Shown: piece after piece, positions 1-7,848 of the stretch
Position numbering within the stretch: position 1 is the first letter of the stretch
Layout of the letters: each line of letters opens with the position of its first letter
Source: Roseomonas sp.
GTDB lineage: Bacteria > Pseudomonadota > Alphaproteobacteria > Acetobacterales > Acetobacteraceae
Assembly (NCBI GenBank): GCA_020249865.1
Contig: JADCEV010000150.1
Location: 1-36,946, forward strand
Length of the DNA stretch: 36,946 nt
Direction: 5' to 3'
Translations under genes and position numbers: made by a program
Notes under the pieces: model-generated
The model's database searches: none
What the model saw: only the letters and a program-made list of their open reading frames with translations
Told to the model about the DNA's origin: nothing

Positions 1-317
1 GCACAGCCGATATTGAGCACGGCGTCGAAACCACGCGCAATGAACCGCTCAAAATGTGGGTGCAGCGCCTGTTCGTAACAGCCGAGCAGCTTGGGCGCGT
101 TGCAGCCTTCAGCGCTATGCTGGCCAAGCCGCATGCCGGCGAAGGGTCCCGCCTGCACCACCGGGCCATTACGCGCGATGATGCTGTTGGAAATCATCTG
201 ATGCCGCCATTTGCCCATCAGGCGCAAAACACCTTCAAGCTCTTGCACGGAAAGCGGTTCCGGCTTGGCGAGCGCGCGGCGCAGCAGGCTATCCATGGTC
301 TGGTTCAGGCTGGTCAT
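1..317 (-). CDS. Class I SAM-dependent methyltransferase, N-terminal part (cut by window edge)
   Basis: The frame is open from an ATG at 317 to the window edge, giving about 105 residues. The visible part is a helical N-terminus followed by KLLGCYEQ, then HPHFERFIARGF and VLNIGCA. The last segment looks like the first strand and start of the glycine-rich SAM loop (motif I) of class I methyltransferases. The rest of the Rossmann domain lies outside the window, so the substrate cannot be named. The start lies 13 bases past the stop of the M20 amidohydrolase on the same strand, so the two are probably co-transcribed. The ATG has no strong ribosome binding site and may rely on coupling. The family call is fairly secure; the function is unknown. 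Confidence 0.7.
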   Translation of the reverse strand, partial: MTSLNQTMDSLLRRALAKPEPLSVQELEGVLRLMGKWRHQMISNSIIARNGPVVQAGPFAGMRLGQHSAEGCNAPKLLGCYEQALHPHFERFIARGFDAVLNIGC

Positions 318-330
318 GCGCCGTGCCCGA

Positions 331-1506
331 TCACTTCACCCGCGGCAGCTTCTGTTCCACCAGCGCGGCCATCACGCCGCCGCCATAGGGAATGGCTTCG
401 TCATTGAAATCATAATGCGGGTTGTGCACATCGCAGCCGCCCGCATCGCCGGTGCCATTGCCGACATGAATGTAAGCGCCCGGGCGTTGCAGCAGCATAT
501 AGGCGAAATCCTCACTCCCCATCACGGGCGTGCGGTTGCGCTCCACCGCCGCTTCACCCACCAATGATGCGGCGGCATCGGCCAGCGCAGTCGCTTCTTC
601 TGGCGCATTGATGGTGGGGGCGGCGATTTCCTGGAAGGTAATCTCGGCAGTCGCGCCAAAGGCTGCTGCCGTGCCCTGCACCACGGCGCGCATGCGCTCC
701 TCCACCAGACGCATCATTTCCACCTTGAAGGCACGCACCGTGCCCTTCAGCGTCACTTGGTCAGGAATCACATTATAGGCCTGCCCGGCATTGAAGCCGG
801 TCACGCTCAGCACCGCGCTATCCAAGGCCGGCACATTGCGCGCGACCACGGTCTGCAAGGCGGTCACGATCTGCGCGCCCACCACCACGGGATCAATCGT
901 CTGTTCCGGGCGCGCGCCATGGCCGCCCTTGCCTTGGATCAGGATGTCGAAAAATATCGCGCCGGCCATGATCGGGCCCGGGCGGATGGCGAATTGCCCT
1001 ACCGGCAGGCCAGGGCGGTTATGCAGCCCATAGACGGTATCGCAGGGGAAGCGCTCAAACAGGCCATCTGCCAGCATTGCCTGAGCGCCACCGCGCCCTT
1101 CTTCCGCCGGCTGGAAAATGAAATGCACCGTACCATCGAATTTGCGCGTCTCAGCCAGATAGCGCGCGGTGGCCAGCAGCATGGTGGTATGCCCATCATG
1201 CCCGCAGCCATGCATCTTGCCTTCAATGCCCGATTTATGCGCGAAGCCATTGGCTTCCGGCATGGGCAGCGCATCCATATCCGCACGCAGCCCAAGCCGG
1301 CCCTGGCCATTCCCGTTGCGCAGCACACCCACCACGCCGGTCTTGCCAATACCGCGATGCACCTCAATCCCCCAGGAGGCAAGGCGTTCGGCCACCAGCG
1401 CGCTGGTCCGTACTTCCTCAAATCCCAATTCGGGATGGGCATGGAAATCCCGCCGCCAGGCGGTGAGTTCCTCATGCCATTCGCGGATTTTCTCAACAGG
1501 TGTCAC
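331..1506 (-). CDS. M20 family amidohydrolase (hippurate hydrolase/N-acyl amino acid hydrolase type)
   Basis: A 391-residue cytoplasmic metallopeptidase-fold enzyme of the M20D (HipO/AbgB/IAA-amino acid hydrolase) group, full length for the family. Visible motifs are HAHPELGFEE near residues 22-31, RADMDALP (74-81), HGCGHDGH (99-106) with the Cys and His metal ligands, FQPAEEG (131-137) with the catalytic Glu pair, GLHN (160-163) and GSEDFAYML near the C-terminus. These enzymes release an amino acid from N-acyl or N-aroyl conjugates; the substrate here is not determined. The start is GTG at 1506, preceded by a GGGGGA-type ribosome binding site; the upstream ATG is out of frame. It is divergent from the TctC-type receptor gene and leads into the methyltransferase gene downstream. 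Confidence 0.9.
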   Translation of the reverse strand: MTPVEKIREWHEELTAWRRDFHAHPELGFEEVRTSALVAERLASWGIEVHRGIGKTGVVGVLRNGNGQGRLGLRADMDALPMPEANGFAHKSGIEGKMHGCGHDGHTTMLLATARYLAETRKFDGTVHFIFQPAEEGRGGAQAMLADGLFERFPCDTVYGLHNRPGLPVGQFAIRPGPIMAGAIFFDILIQGKGGHGARPEQTIDPVVVGAQIVTALQTVVARNVPALDSAVLSVTGFNAGQAYNVIPDQVTLKGTVRAFKVEMMRLVEERMRAVVQGTAAAFGATAEITFQEIAAPTINAPEEATALADAAASLVGEAAVERNRTPVMGSEDFAYMLLQRPGAYIHVGNGTGDAGGCDVHNPHYDFNDEAIPYGGGVMAALVEQKLPRVK

Positions 1507-1621
1507 GCGATCATCCCCCGGTTCAAGCTTCAGATGAAAAACCTATAGGGCAGCGCCGCGCCCTGGGCTACGCTTGCCGGCAAGAGCCAGAAAGCCGGCC
1601 AAAGCCCCAGGAGGAGACCCG
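1507..1621. promoter_or_regulatory. Divergent intergenic region between M20 hydrolase and TctC-type receptor
   Basis: These 115 bases separate two divergent genes and must hold both promoters. A perfect 12-base palindrome, CTTGCCGGCAAG, lies at 1573-1584, and a shorter inverted repeat (AGGGC / GCCCT) at 1547-1564. Either could be an operator, but no regulator gene is adjacent and no clear -35/-10 pair is visible. The assignment as a regulatory region rests on gene orientation only. Confidence 0.35.
1609..1616 (+). promoter_or_regulatory. Strong ribosome binding site fixing the TctC-type receptor start
   Basis: AGGAGGAG sits five bases before the ATG at 1622. It selects that ATG over an in-frame start 48 bases upstream and places the signal peptide exactly at the N-terminus. 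Confidence 0.75.
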
Positions 1622-2596
1622 ATGCGCCCAACCCGCCGCCATATGCTCGCTGCCCTGCCTGCCGCCGCCCTGATTGGTCGCGCGCAGGCCCAAGGCGCCT
1701 TCCCCGATCGCGCCGTGCGCTACATCGTGCCCTTCCCGCCGGGTGGGCTGACGGACATTATGGCGCGCCTGGTGGGCCAGAAGCTTTCGGAGATTTGGGG
1801 CCGGCCCGTCATCATCGAAAACCGTGCCGGCGGCAATGCGTTGATCGGCGCCGATGCGGCAGCGAAAAGCCCAGCCGATGGTTATACGCTGCTCGCCATT
1901 ACCATGACGCATACGGTGAATGCATCATTGTTCCCCAATGCACCCTTCAATTTCCGCCAGGATTTTACGGCGATTTCCGTGCTCGGGTCGCTGCCGCTTG
2001 TCGTGGTGGTGAATGCAGAACGCAACCCAGCGCGCAGCCTGGCTGATCTGCTGACGCAGGCGCGGGAGCGTAATTTGAATGCCGGATCATCGGGCAATGG
2101 ATCGCCGCCGCATCTGGGGCTGGAATTGGTGCGGCGGGTTTCCGGCGCGGGGGACCGGATTACCCACGTGCCCTATCGCGGTGGCGCGCCTTCGGTCACG
2201 GACCTCGCGGCGGGGAATCTCGATTTCATGGTCTCAAACCTGCCGGAATGCATTGCGCAGATTCAGGGCGGGCGGCTGCGCCCGCTTGCCATCACCTCGG
2301 CCGAACGGCATCCCCTGGTGCCGGATGTGCCCACCGTGCGCGAAGCGGGCTCACCCGAACTTGAAATGACGAATTGGACCGCGATGATGACCAATGCGGC
2401 GGTGCCCGCCCCCATCCTTGCCAAGCTGGAAGCCGATACCCTGGCCGCCATCCGCGACCCTGAAGTGTCTCGGCGCGCGCGCGAAGGCGGCTTTACGGTG
2501 GAAGCCTGGGACAGGGCGCGCAGCGCAGCCTATATCAGCGCCGAGACTGACCGCTGGGCCAGGCTGGTGCAGGAAGCGAAATTGAAGGCGGATTGA
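1622..2596 (+). CDS. Tripartite tricarboxylate transporter substrate-binding protein (Bug/TctC family)
   Basis: A 324-residue periplasmic solute receptor, the usual size for the family. The N-terminus has twin arginines (TRRH) followed by a hydrophobic stretch and an AQA|QG-type cleavage site, so it is exported by Sec or Tat. Family hallmarks are VPFPPGGLTDIMAR (residues 37-50), then IIENRAGG, HVPYRGGAPS and AGNLDFM. These belong to the two-lobed fold that binds carboxylates through bridging waters. The membrane partners TctA and TctB are not encoded here, so this is an orphan receptor, common in Burkholderiales and Acetobacteraceae. The stop overlaps the next ATG (TGATG), so it is translationally coupled to the Ldh2-family dehydrogenase. 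That suggests the ligand is a hydroxy- or dicarboxylate. The ligand itself is not predictable. Confidence 0.93.
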   Translation: MRPTRRHMLAALPAAALIGRAQAQGAFPDRAVRYIVPFPPGGLTDIMARLVGQKLSEIWGRPVIIENRAGGNALIGADAAAKSPADGYTLLAITMTHTVNASLFPNAPFNFRQDFTAISVLGSLPLVVVVNAERNPARSLADLLTQARERNLNAGSSGNGSPPHLGLELVRRVSGAGDRITHVPYRGGAPSVTDLAAGNLDFMVSNLPECIAQIQGGRLRPLAITSAERHPLVPDVPTVREAGSPELEMTNWTAMMTNAAVPAPILAKLEADTLAAIRDPEVSRRAREGGFTVEAWDRARSAAYISAETDRWARLVQEAKLKAD

Positions 2597-3597
2597 TGCG
2601 ACTTTCCCTGATTGAGGCTGAACAACTTGTCACGGCGGCGCTAAGTGCCTCGGGCGCCGGACCCGAGATGGCCAAGCGCACCGCCACTGCCCTGGTGGCC
2701 GCAGAGGCTGCCGGGCAGGCGGGACATGGGCTGTCGCGCGTGGCGCAATATGCGGCGTTTCTGCGCAATGGTCGCGCGGATGGAAAAGCCGTGCCACGCA
2801 TCATCAATGAACGCGGCGGTGCTGCGCTGATTGATGCCAGGCATGGGCTGGCTTACCCGGCGCTGGCGCTTGCGGAACAGGAAGCCGCTTGGCGCGCGCG
2901 GGGGCACGGCATTGCGTTTGTCGGCATCACCAATAGCCACCATTCCGGCGCTATGGGCCTGCCGGTGCGGCGGCTGGCGGAACAAGGACTGGTGGCGCTG
3001 GCCTTCACCAATTCACCCGCCGCCATGCCCGTGCCGGGCGGGCGCCGGCCTTTGATGGGCACCAACCCGGTGGCGGCCGCTTTCCCGCGCCGCGCCGCGC
3101 CGCCGCTCGTGATTGATATGGCGCTATCGGAAGTGGCGCGAGGCAAGATCATGGTCGCCGCCAAGGAAGGTCGCGCCATCCCGGAAGGCTGGGCTTTGGA
3201 TGCCGAAGGCCGCCCCACCACCGATGCCAAGGCCGCGCTTTCGGGCGCCATGCTTGCGATGGGCGGCACCAAGGGCGCCTTGCTCGCGCTGATTGTCGAA
3301 TTGCTCTGCTGCGCACTGACCGGCGCGGCTTTCGGCTTTGAAGCCGACAGCTTCTTCCAGGATGAAGGCAATCGCCCGCGCTTGGGCCAGGCGCTGCTGG
3401 CGATAGACCCCGGCGCGCTTTCCGGTGCTGATGGCTTTGCCGCGCGTATTGAAACGCTCATCACCGCCATGCAGGCCGATGAGGGTGTGCGCCTGCCCGG
3501 CGCCAAACGCGATGCGCAAAGTGCTCGTGCCGGCGCTGAGGGGATCGAAATCCCCGATGCCGTCTTGGAAAAGATCAAGGCACTCTCCAACCCGTGA
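2596..3597 (+). CDS. Ldh2 (malate/L-lactate/ureidoglycolate/sulfolactate) family NAD(P)-dependent oxidoreductase
   Basis: A 333-residue enzyme of the Ldh_2 family, unrelated to classical Rossmann lactate dehydrogenases. Visible family motifs are GHGLSR (residues 43-48), ITNSHHSGAMG (111-121) with the likely catalytic His, MGTNPVAAAFP (154-164), and DMALSEVARGKI followed by IPEGWALD (196-203). Members oxidise 2-hydroxy acids such as malate, lactate, sulfolactate or ureidoglycolate. Substrate specificity cannot be read from the sequence. The ATG at 2596 overlaps the stop of the binding-protein gene, and its own stop overlaps the GTG of the following gene. An alternative TTG one codon upstream is less likely. 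Coupling to a carboxylate receptor supports a role in use of an imported hydroxy acid. Confidence 0.88.
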   Translation: MRLSLIEAEQLVTAALSASGAGPEMAKRTATALVAAEAAGQAGHGLSRVAQYAAFLRNGRADGKAVPRIINERGGAALIDARHGLAYPALALAEQEAAWRARGHGIAFVGITNSHHSGAMGLPVRRLAEQGLVALAFTNSPAAMPVPGGRRPLMGTNPVAAAFPRRAAPPLVIDMALSEVARGKIMVAAKEGRAIPEGWALDAEGRPTTDAKAALSGAMLAMGGTKGALLALIVELLCCALTGAAFGFEADSFFQDEGNRPRLGQALLAIDPGALSGADGFAARIETLITAMQADEGVRLPGAKRDAQSARAGAEGIEIPDAVLEKIKALSNP

Positions 3598-4328
3598 GCA
3601 AAGCCCAGGAACCGGACCTGCATTGCGGCCCCGCTGCCGTGGCCGCGCTTTTCGCGCATCGGCCCGCCGATGTGCTGCGGTTTTTCTACACAACCATGCG
3701 CCGGCAGGAAGCGGGCCCATTATGCGCGGCGCTCGCGAAGCGGCGCTTGCCTTATCGTGAAGTCCCGCCCGAGGAATTGCAGCGCATCGCCGGCACCGTG
3801 CATCATGGTGGCATGGTGGCCGTGGCGCGCCCGCGCGGTGTGACCTTGTTGGACATAAGCGCGCTACCGCCGCTGCTATGGGCCGCACCCGTGCTGCCCA
3901 TACTGGATGGCATCGGCAACCCGCATAATCTTGGCGCCATTGCACGATCCGCGGCGTTTTTCGGCTGCAAGGCGTTGGTGATCTCGGGCGATCAGCGCCA
4001 GGCGCGGCTATCGGACGCCGCGCTCCGCACCGCTGAGGGCGGGCTGGAGGCGCTGGCCGTGTTTCAGGCGCCCGATCTGCCATCGCTGTTACATGCGCTT
4101 GCACCACGCATGTTGAGCCTGGCCGCTGTGGCGCGCGATGGCGTGGCGCCGGAAGCCCTGCCGCGTGGCCGCCCCTTCGCCCTGGTGCTCGGCAATGAGG
4201 AAAAAGGGCTATCGCGCGACAGCATCGCCGCCTGTGCGGCGCACGTGACGCTGCCGGGTTCCGGCGCGGTGGAAAGCCTGAATGTCTCGGTCGCGGCAGC
4301 GGTGCTGATCCATGCGCTTTGGCGATAA
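3594..4328 (+). CDS. TrmH/SpoU family RNA 2'-O-ribose methyltransferase
   Basis: A 244-residue SPOUT-class methyltransferase. An N-terminal substrate-binding region (about residues 8-80, with the TVHHGGMVAVA segment) precedes the knotted catalytic domain. Its three signature motifs are NPHNLGAIARSA (109-120, with the catalytic Arg), LVLGNEEKGLS (197-207) and ESLNVSVAAAV (227-237). These enzymes 2'-O-methylate tRNA or 23S rRNA; whether this one is RlmB-, TrmH- or TsnR-like is not resolved. The start is GTG at 3594, overlapping the preceding TGA by three bases (GTGA). A translation-related enzyme coupled behind two metabolic genes is probably an accident of compaction rather than shared function. 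Confidence 0.9.
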   Translation: MSKAQEPDLHCGPAAVAALFAHRPADVLRFFYTTMRRQEAGPLCAALAKRRLPYREVPPEELQRIAGTVHHGGMVAVARPRGVTLLDISALPPLLWAAPVLPILDGIGNPHNLGAIARSAAFFGCKALVISGDQRQARLSDAALRTAEGGLEALAVFQAPDLPSLLHALAPRMLSLAAVARDGVAPEALPRGRPFALVLGNEEKGLSRDSIAACAAHVTLPGSGAVESLNVSVAAAVLIHALWR

Positions 4329-4388
4329 TCGTCACGCGCTTGAAACACTTGCCGAAATCTCGCAAAGCTGCGTTTGGTAGCAGGTGAC

Positions 4389-5483
4389 ATGACCAAACCC
4401 GGCCTGACATCGCGCGCCGCACCCGAAGGCAAGGTGCTGGCGTTTTCCGGCACGCTGAATGCCGAAGCCGCGGCGGCGCTGTGGCACGCAATGACGCGCG
4501 CCCTGGCTGACAAGCCAAACGCGATTGATCTCTCGGCGGTCGAGAGCATGGATAGCGCCGGCGCCATTCTGGTGCTGCGCGCGGGTGATGCGGTGGCGGT
4601 GCAAGGTGGCTCGGCGGATGTGCTGGCCGTTTTGGAACGCAATCGTGCGGCCTTGAAGGCGGCCCCCGTGCCCAGCGAAGCGCCGCACGATTTCGCGCCC
4701 ATCACGGCCTTGGGCAGTACGGTCTATGGCGGCATTCAGGCCGCGCTTTCCGGCATCGCCTTTGCCGGTGAAGCCTTGGTCGCGGCCTTACGCGTGATGT
4801 TACGCCCGAAGCTCTTTCGCGGCGCGGAATTCCTGCGCCATTTGGATGAGATCGGGCTGCGCGCCTTTCCGCTGACGCTGCTTCTAGGCTTTCTGATTGG
4901 CCTGATTCTGGCCTATCAATCCTCCATCCCGCTCAAGCGTTTTGGGGCAGAGATTTTTGTGCCGAATCTGGTTGGCATTTCACTTTTGCGCGAATTGGGC
5001 GCGCTTTTGGCCGGAGTGGTGCTGGCCGGGCGCACGGGTTCCGCCTTCGCTGCTGAACTCGGCACCATGACGGTGAATGAGGAAGTGAACGCGCTCCGCA
5101 TCATGGGTATCGATCCCATGGTGATGCTGGTTCTGCCGCGTATTCTGGCAGGGATATTGGTGATGCCGGTGCTGACACTGGTGATGAATCTGGCCGGGCT
5201 GACCGGCATGACGGTAGTGATGCAGAGCCTGGGCTTTCCCTGGAGCGCGGTTTCCAATCAATTGCAGCAATGGCTGAGCCTCGGTGATCTGATGGGTGGC
5301 CTGTTCAAATCCGCTTGCTTTGGCCTGGTGATTGCCGCAATTGGCTGCCGCGCAGGGCTTTCCGCCGGCCTGGGCCCGCGCGCCGTGGGCGATGCGGCAA
5401 CGGCAGCCGTGGTGGGCGGCATTGTCGCCATTGTCGCCATGGATGGCGTTTTCGCCATTCTTTTCTTCAGGCTCGGCATATGA
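4389..5483 (+). CDS. mlaE: MlaE-type ABC transporter permease with fused N-terminal STAS (MlaB-like) domain
   Basis: 364 residues. The first roughly 90 form a STAS-like domain (AIDLSAVESMDSAGAILVLR at 45-64), which in E. coli is the separate protein MlaB. The rest is an MlaE permease with about five membrane segments from residue 160 on. It carries the conserved cytoplasmic stretch AELGTMTVNEEVNALRIMG (222-240), which contacts the ATPase. Such permeases move phospholipids between inner membrane and periplasmic MCE proteins to keep outer membrane asymmetry. The ATG at 4389 has a weak AGGTGA-type site and is preferred over a TTG at 4374. The stop overlaps the ATG of the ATPase gene (ATGA). It is first of a four-gene operon. 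Confidence 0.92.
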   Translation: MTKPGLTSRAAPEGKVLAFSGTLNAEAAAALWHAMTRALADKPNAIDLSAVESMDSAGAILVLRAGDAVAVQGGSADVLAVLERNRAALKAAPVPSEAPHDFAPITALGSTVYGGIQAALSGIAFAGEALVAALRVMLRPKLFRGAEFLRHLDEIGLRAFPLTLLLGFLIGLILAYQSSIPLKRFGAEIFVPNLVGISLLRELGALLAGVVLAGRTGSAFAAELGTMTVNEEVNALRIMGIDPMVMLVLPRILAGILVMPVLTLVMNLAGLTGMTVVMQSLGFPWSAVSNQLQQWLSLGDLMGGLFKSACFGLVIAAIGCRAGLSAGLGPRAVGDAATAAVVGGIVAIVAMDGVFAILFFRLGI

Positions 5484-6232
5484 ACGACGATACCGTCATC
5501 CGCGTCGAAAACCTGGCCGTCAGCTTCGGCCCGCGCACCATCTTCAAGGACGTGTCATTTGAAGTGAAGCGCGGGGAAGTCTTCATCATCCTGGGCGGTT
5601 CCGGCTGCGGCAAATCCACCTTGCTCAAGGCGCTGATCGGCATTGTGCCGATTGCGGCGGGACGTTCTGAAATCCTGGGCGTTGATCTGGCGGAAGCGGA
5701 TGCGGAAGGGCGTATTGCGCTGCTGCAAAGGATTGGCGTGATGTGGCAATCCGGCGCGCTTTTCGGCAATATGACGCTGTCCGAAAATGTGGAATTGCCC
5801 CTGGAAGAGCATACGGATTTGCCGCGCCCCGCGCGCGAAGCCCTGGCACGCGCCAAGCTTGGCCTGGTTGGGCTTGGCGATGCAGCGGGGCTTTTGCCAG
5901 CCGAGATTTCCGGCGGCATGGCAAAGCGCGCTGGCATTGCGCGTGCCATGGCGCTTGACCCACCCTTGCTGATTTTGGATGAACCCTCCGCCGGTCTTGA
6001 CCCGATTACCTCGGCGGGTTTGGACAAGCTGATCCTGGATATTGCGCGCAGCACCGGGACGACCTTTGTAGTGGTGACGCATGAATTGCAATCCATTCTG
6101 GCCATTGGGGATCGCTGCATCATGCTGGACAAGGAAGCGCGCGGCATGATCGCCGTGGGCAAGCCGCGCGAATTGCGCGACACCGGCACGCACCCCACGG
6201 TCCGATCCTTCTTCCGGCGAGAGGCTGCCTGA
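5480..6232 (+). CDS. mlaF: MlaF-type ABC transporter ATP-binding protein
   Basis: A 250-residue cytoplasmic ATPase powering the MCE lipid transporter. Walker A is GGSGCGKST (39-47), the Q-loop region is VMWQSGALF, the signature is ISGGMAKRAGIARA (an Mla-style variant of LSGGQ), Walker B is LLILDEPSAGLDP and the switch is VVTHE. The SGGMAKR signature is typical of MlaF/Mkl ATPases rather than importers. It overlaps the permease gene by four bases and is followed after one base by mlaD, so all are one transcript. It would pair with the STAS domain fused to the permease, as MlaB binds MlaF in E. coli. Confidence 0.94.
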   Translation: MNDDTVIRVENLAVSFGPRTIFKDVSFEVKRGEVFIILGGSGCGKSTLLKALIGIVPIAAGRSEILGVDLAEADAEGRIALLQRIGVMWQSGALFGNMTLSENVELPLEEHTDLPRPAREALARAKLGLVGLGDAAGLLPAEISGGMAKRAGIARAMALDPPLLILDEPSAGLDPITSAGLDKLILDIARSTGTTFVVVTHELQSILAIGDRCIMLDKEARGMIAVGKPRELRDTGTHPTVRSFFRREAA

Positions 6233-6233
6233 C

Positions 6234-7238
6234 ATGGCAAAACCGCCCAATACGCTATTCCTCCGCGTCGGCATGCTGGCACTTGCGGCCATTGCGCTTG
6301 CGGTTGGCTTCATCGTCTATCTGACGGCCGGGCAATTCGGCACCAAATCCGATTATTTCGAGACCTATGTCGGGGAATCCATTGTGGGTCTTGATGTTGG
6401 GGCATCGGTGCGCTTTCGCGGCGTGCAGATTGGCCGTGTGACGGAAATCTCCCTCGCTGCCGCGCTCTATGATGTTCCGGAAGCGCGCTCCAACCGTTAT
6501 GCAATGCAATTGGTGGTGATACGCTTTGCCGTCGAAAGAACCCGTGTGGCGCGCATTGCGTCCTTGGAAGATATGATTGCGGGCGGCTTGCGTACGCGCA
6601 TTGCGTCGCAGGGAATCACCGGCGTCACCTATCTTGAAATTGATATTCTTGATCCCGCCCGCTACCCGCCCATTCAGGTGCCCTGGAAGCCGCGTTATGA
6701 TCATGTTCCCGCCGTGCCTTCCACCATCACGCAAGTGACCAGCGCGGCGGAGCAGATTTTGCGTCGCCTGGAAGCGCTAGACATCGAAGCCCTGGTCAAT
6801 AACGCTGCCGGGCTGATGGGCGATTTGCGTAAGCAGATCAGTGAGGGGGAAGTGGCGAGCGTACTGCGCGAAGCGGGTGAGACCGTGGCCGAACTCCGCG
6901 CTGAGCTTCGCAAGGTGCGGCTTGAGGAGACAGCAAATGAATTGCGCGGCGCCATTGCCAGCATGGGTGATGCCGGACGCAGCGCGCAGGAATTGCTGGC
7001 CAGCCGCGAAATCCGCGAGGCCCTGGTGCGTATCCCAGCGGCGGTTACCGCACTTGAACAGACGCTCCGCACCGCGCGCGGCACGACCGCCGATCTGCAA
7101 GCGGATTTGTCGCCGCTGATGCGGGATTTGCGATCCTCGGTCGCCAATCTGCGTGACACGACGGAATCGCTCCGCCGCAATCCATCGCAAACCCTGCTCG
7201 GCGCGCCACCGCCGCCGCCCAATCGGGAACGCCGCTGA
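6234..7238 (+). CDS. mlaD: MlaD-type MCE domain periplasmic lipid-binding protein
   Basis: 334 residues with an uncleaved N-terminal membrane anchor (about 10-32), then a single MCE domain (about 40-145). Typical segments are VGLDVGASVRFRGVQIGRVTEI and the GLRTRIASQGITGVTYLEI strand region. After residue 165 comes a long helical, probably coiled-coil tail ending in a Pro-rich tip (GAPPPPPNRERR). That is much longer than E. coli MlaD (about 183 aa) and more like the Mce/TGD2-style subunits that form a periplasmic tube. It lies between mlaF and the auxiliary lipoprotein gene with one-base spacings. Family is secure; the direction of lipid transport is not deducible. Confidence 0.92.
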   Translation: MAKPPNTLFLRVGMLALAAIALAVGFIVYLTAGQFGTKSDYFETYVGESIVGLDVGASVRFRGVQIGRVTEISLAAALYDVPEARSNRYAMQLVVIRFAVERTRVARIASLEDMIAGGLRTRIASQGITGVTYLEIDILDPARYPPIQVPWKPRYDHVPAVPSTITQVTSAAEQILRRLEALDIEALVNNAAGLMGDLRKQISEGEVASVLREAGETVAELRAELRKVRLEETANELRGAIASMGDAGRSAQELLASREIREALVRIPAAVTALEQTLRTARGTTADLQADLSPLMRDLRSSVANLRDTTESLRRNPSQTLLGAPPPPPNRERR

Positions 7239-7239
7239 C

Positions 7240-7848
7240 ATGAAGACCCTGCATCGCCGCGCCCTGCTGGCCACGCCTTTTCTTGCCTCCGCCTGCTCTG
7301 TGCTGCCGGATCGGCCCTATCAGGAAGTGCTGCGCTATGCGCTGGAGCCACGCCGGCAGGGAGAAGGCTGGCGCGGCAGGGGCCGGCGAACATTGCTGCT
7401 GAGGACGCTGCGCGCGCCGCCGGCGCTGGATGTGCGCGGGCTGCGGAGCATTCGCCCGGATGGGACGGAGGAGATTGATTTCTACGCGGAATGGATCGCC
7501 CCACCAGCGGAAGCGGCAGAACAGGCATTGCGCCGTTGGCTGATGGATGCACGGCTTTTTGCAGCCGTCCTGGCGCCGGGCAGCCGCGCCAATCCTGATC
7601 TAGTGCTGGAAGGTGAATTGACGCGGCTGGTCGCCAATCGCGCCCGGGGTCAGGCCGAGGCTGAGTTGAATTTCGTGCTGATTTCAGAACGCGAAGCCTC
7701 GCCCCGCGTCTTGGGGCAGATGATCAGCACCGGCAGCGCTGCGCTTCCGAACAACGCGCCGCGCCCCGAACAGGCAGCAGCGGCGATGAATGCGGCCTTG
7801 GCCAATGCTTTCGCGTCGTTGGAGCAGGCGCTGTCGCGTTACGCCTGA
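7240..7848 (+). CDS. ABC-type transport auxiliary lipoprotein (PqiC/YmbA-like)
   Basis: 202 residues. The N-terminus carries twin arginines, a hydrophobic stretch and a lipobox ending in ASAC, with Cys19 as the lipidated residue, so it is a lipoprotein, probably of the outer membrane. The remainder fits the ABC_trans_aux (DUF330) family: YALEP early in the mature part, a YAEWIAPPAEA strand, and late FASLEQAL helices. In PqiABC systems this lipoprotein docks the MCE tube at the outer membrane. Its place at the end of an mla-like operon lacking mlaC suggests it does the outer-membrane job here. The 3' end overlaps the convergent DedA gene by ten bases. The ATG at 7240 is one base after the mlaD stop. 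Confidence 0.82.
   Translation: MKTLHRRALLATPFLASACSVLPDRPYQEVLRYALEPRRQGEGWRGRGRRTLLLRTLRAPPALDVRGLRSIRPDGTEEIDFYAEWIAPPAEAAEQALRRWLMDARLFAAVLAPGSRANPDLVLEGELTRLVANRARGQAEAELNFVLISEREASPRVLGQMISTGSAALPNNAPRPEQAAAAMNAALANAFASLEQALSRYA

Noticed and set aside
3124-4518. Minus-strand frame of about 460 codons
   Set aside because: Antisense to the Ldh2 and TrmH genes; its translation is Arg/Pro/Ala-rich shadow sequence.
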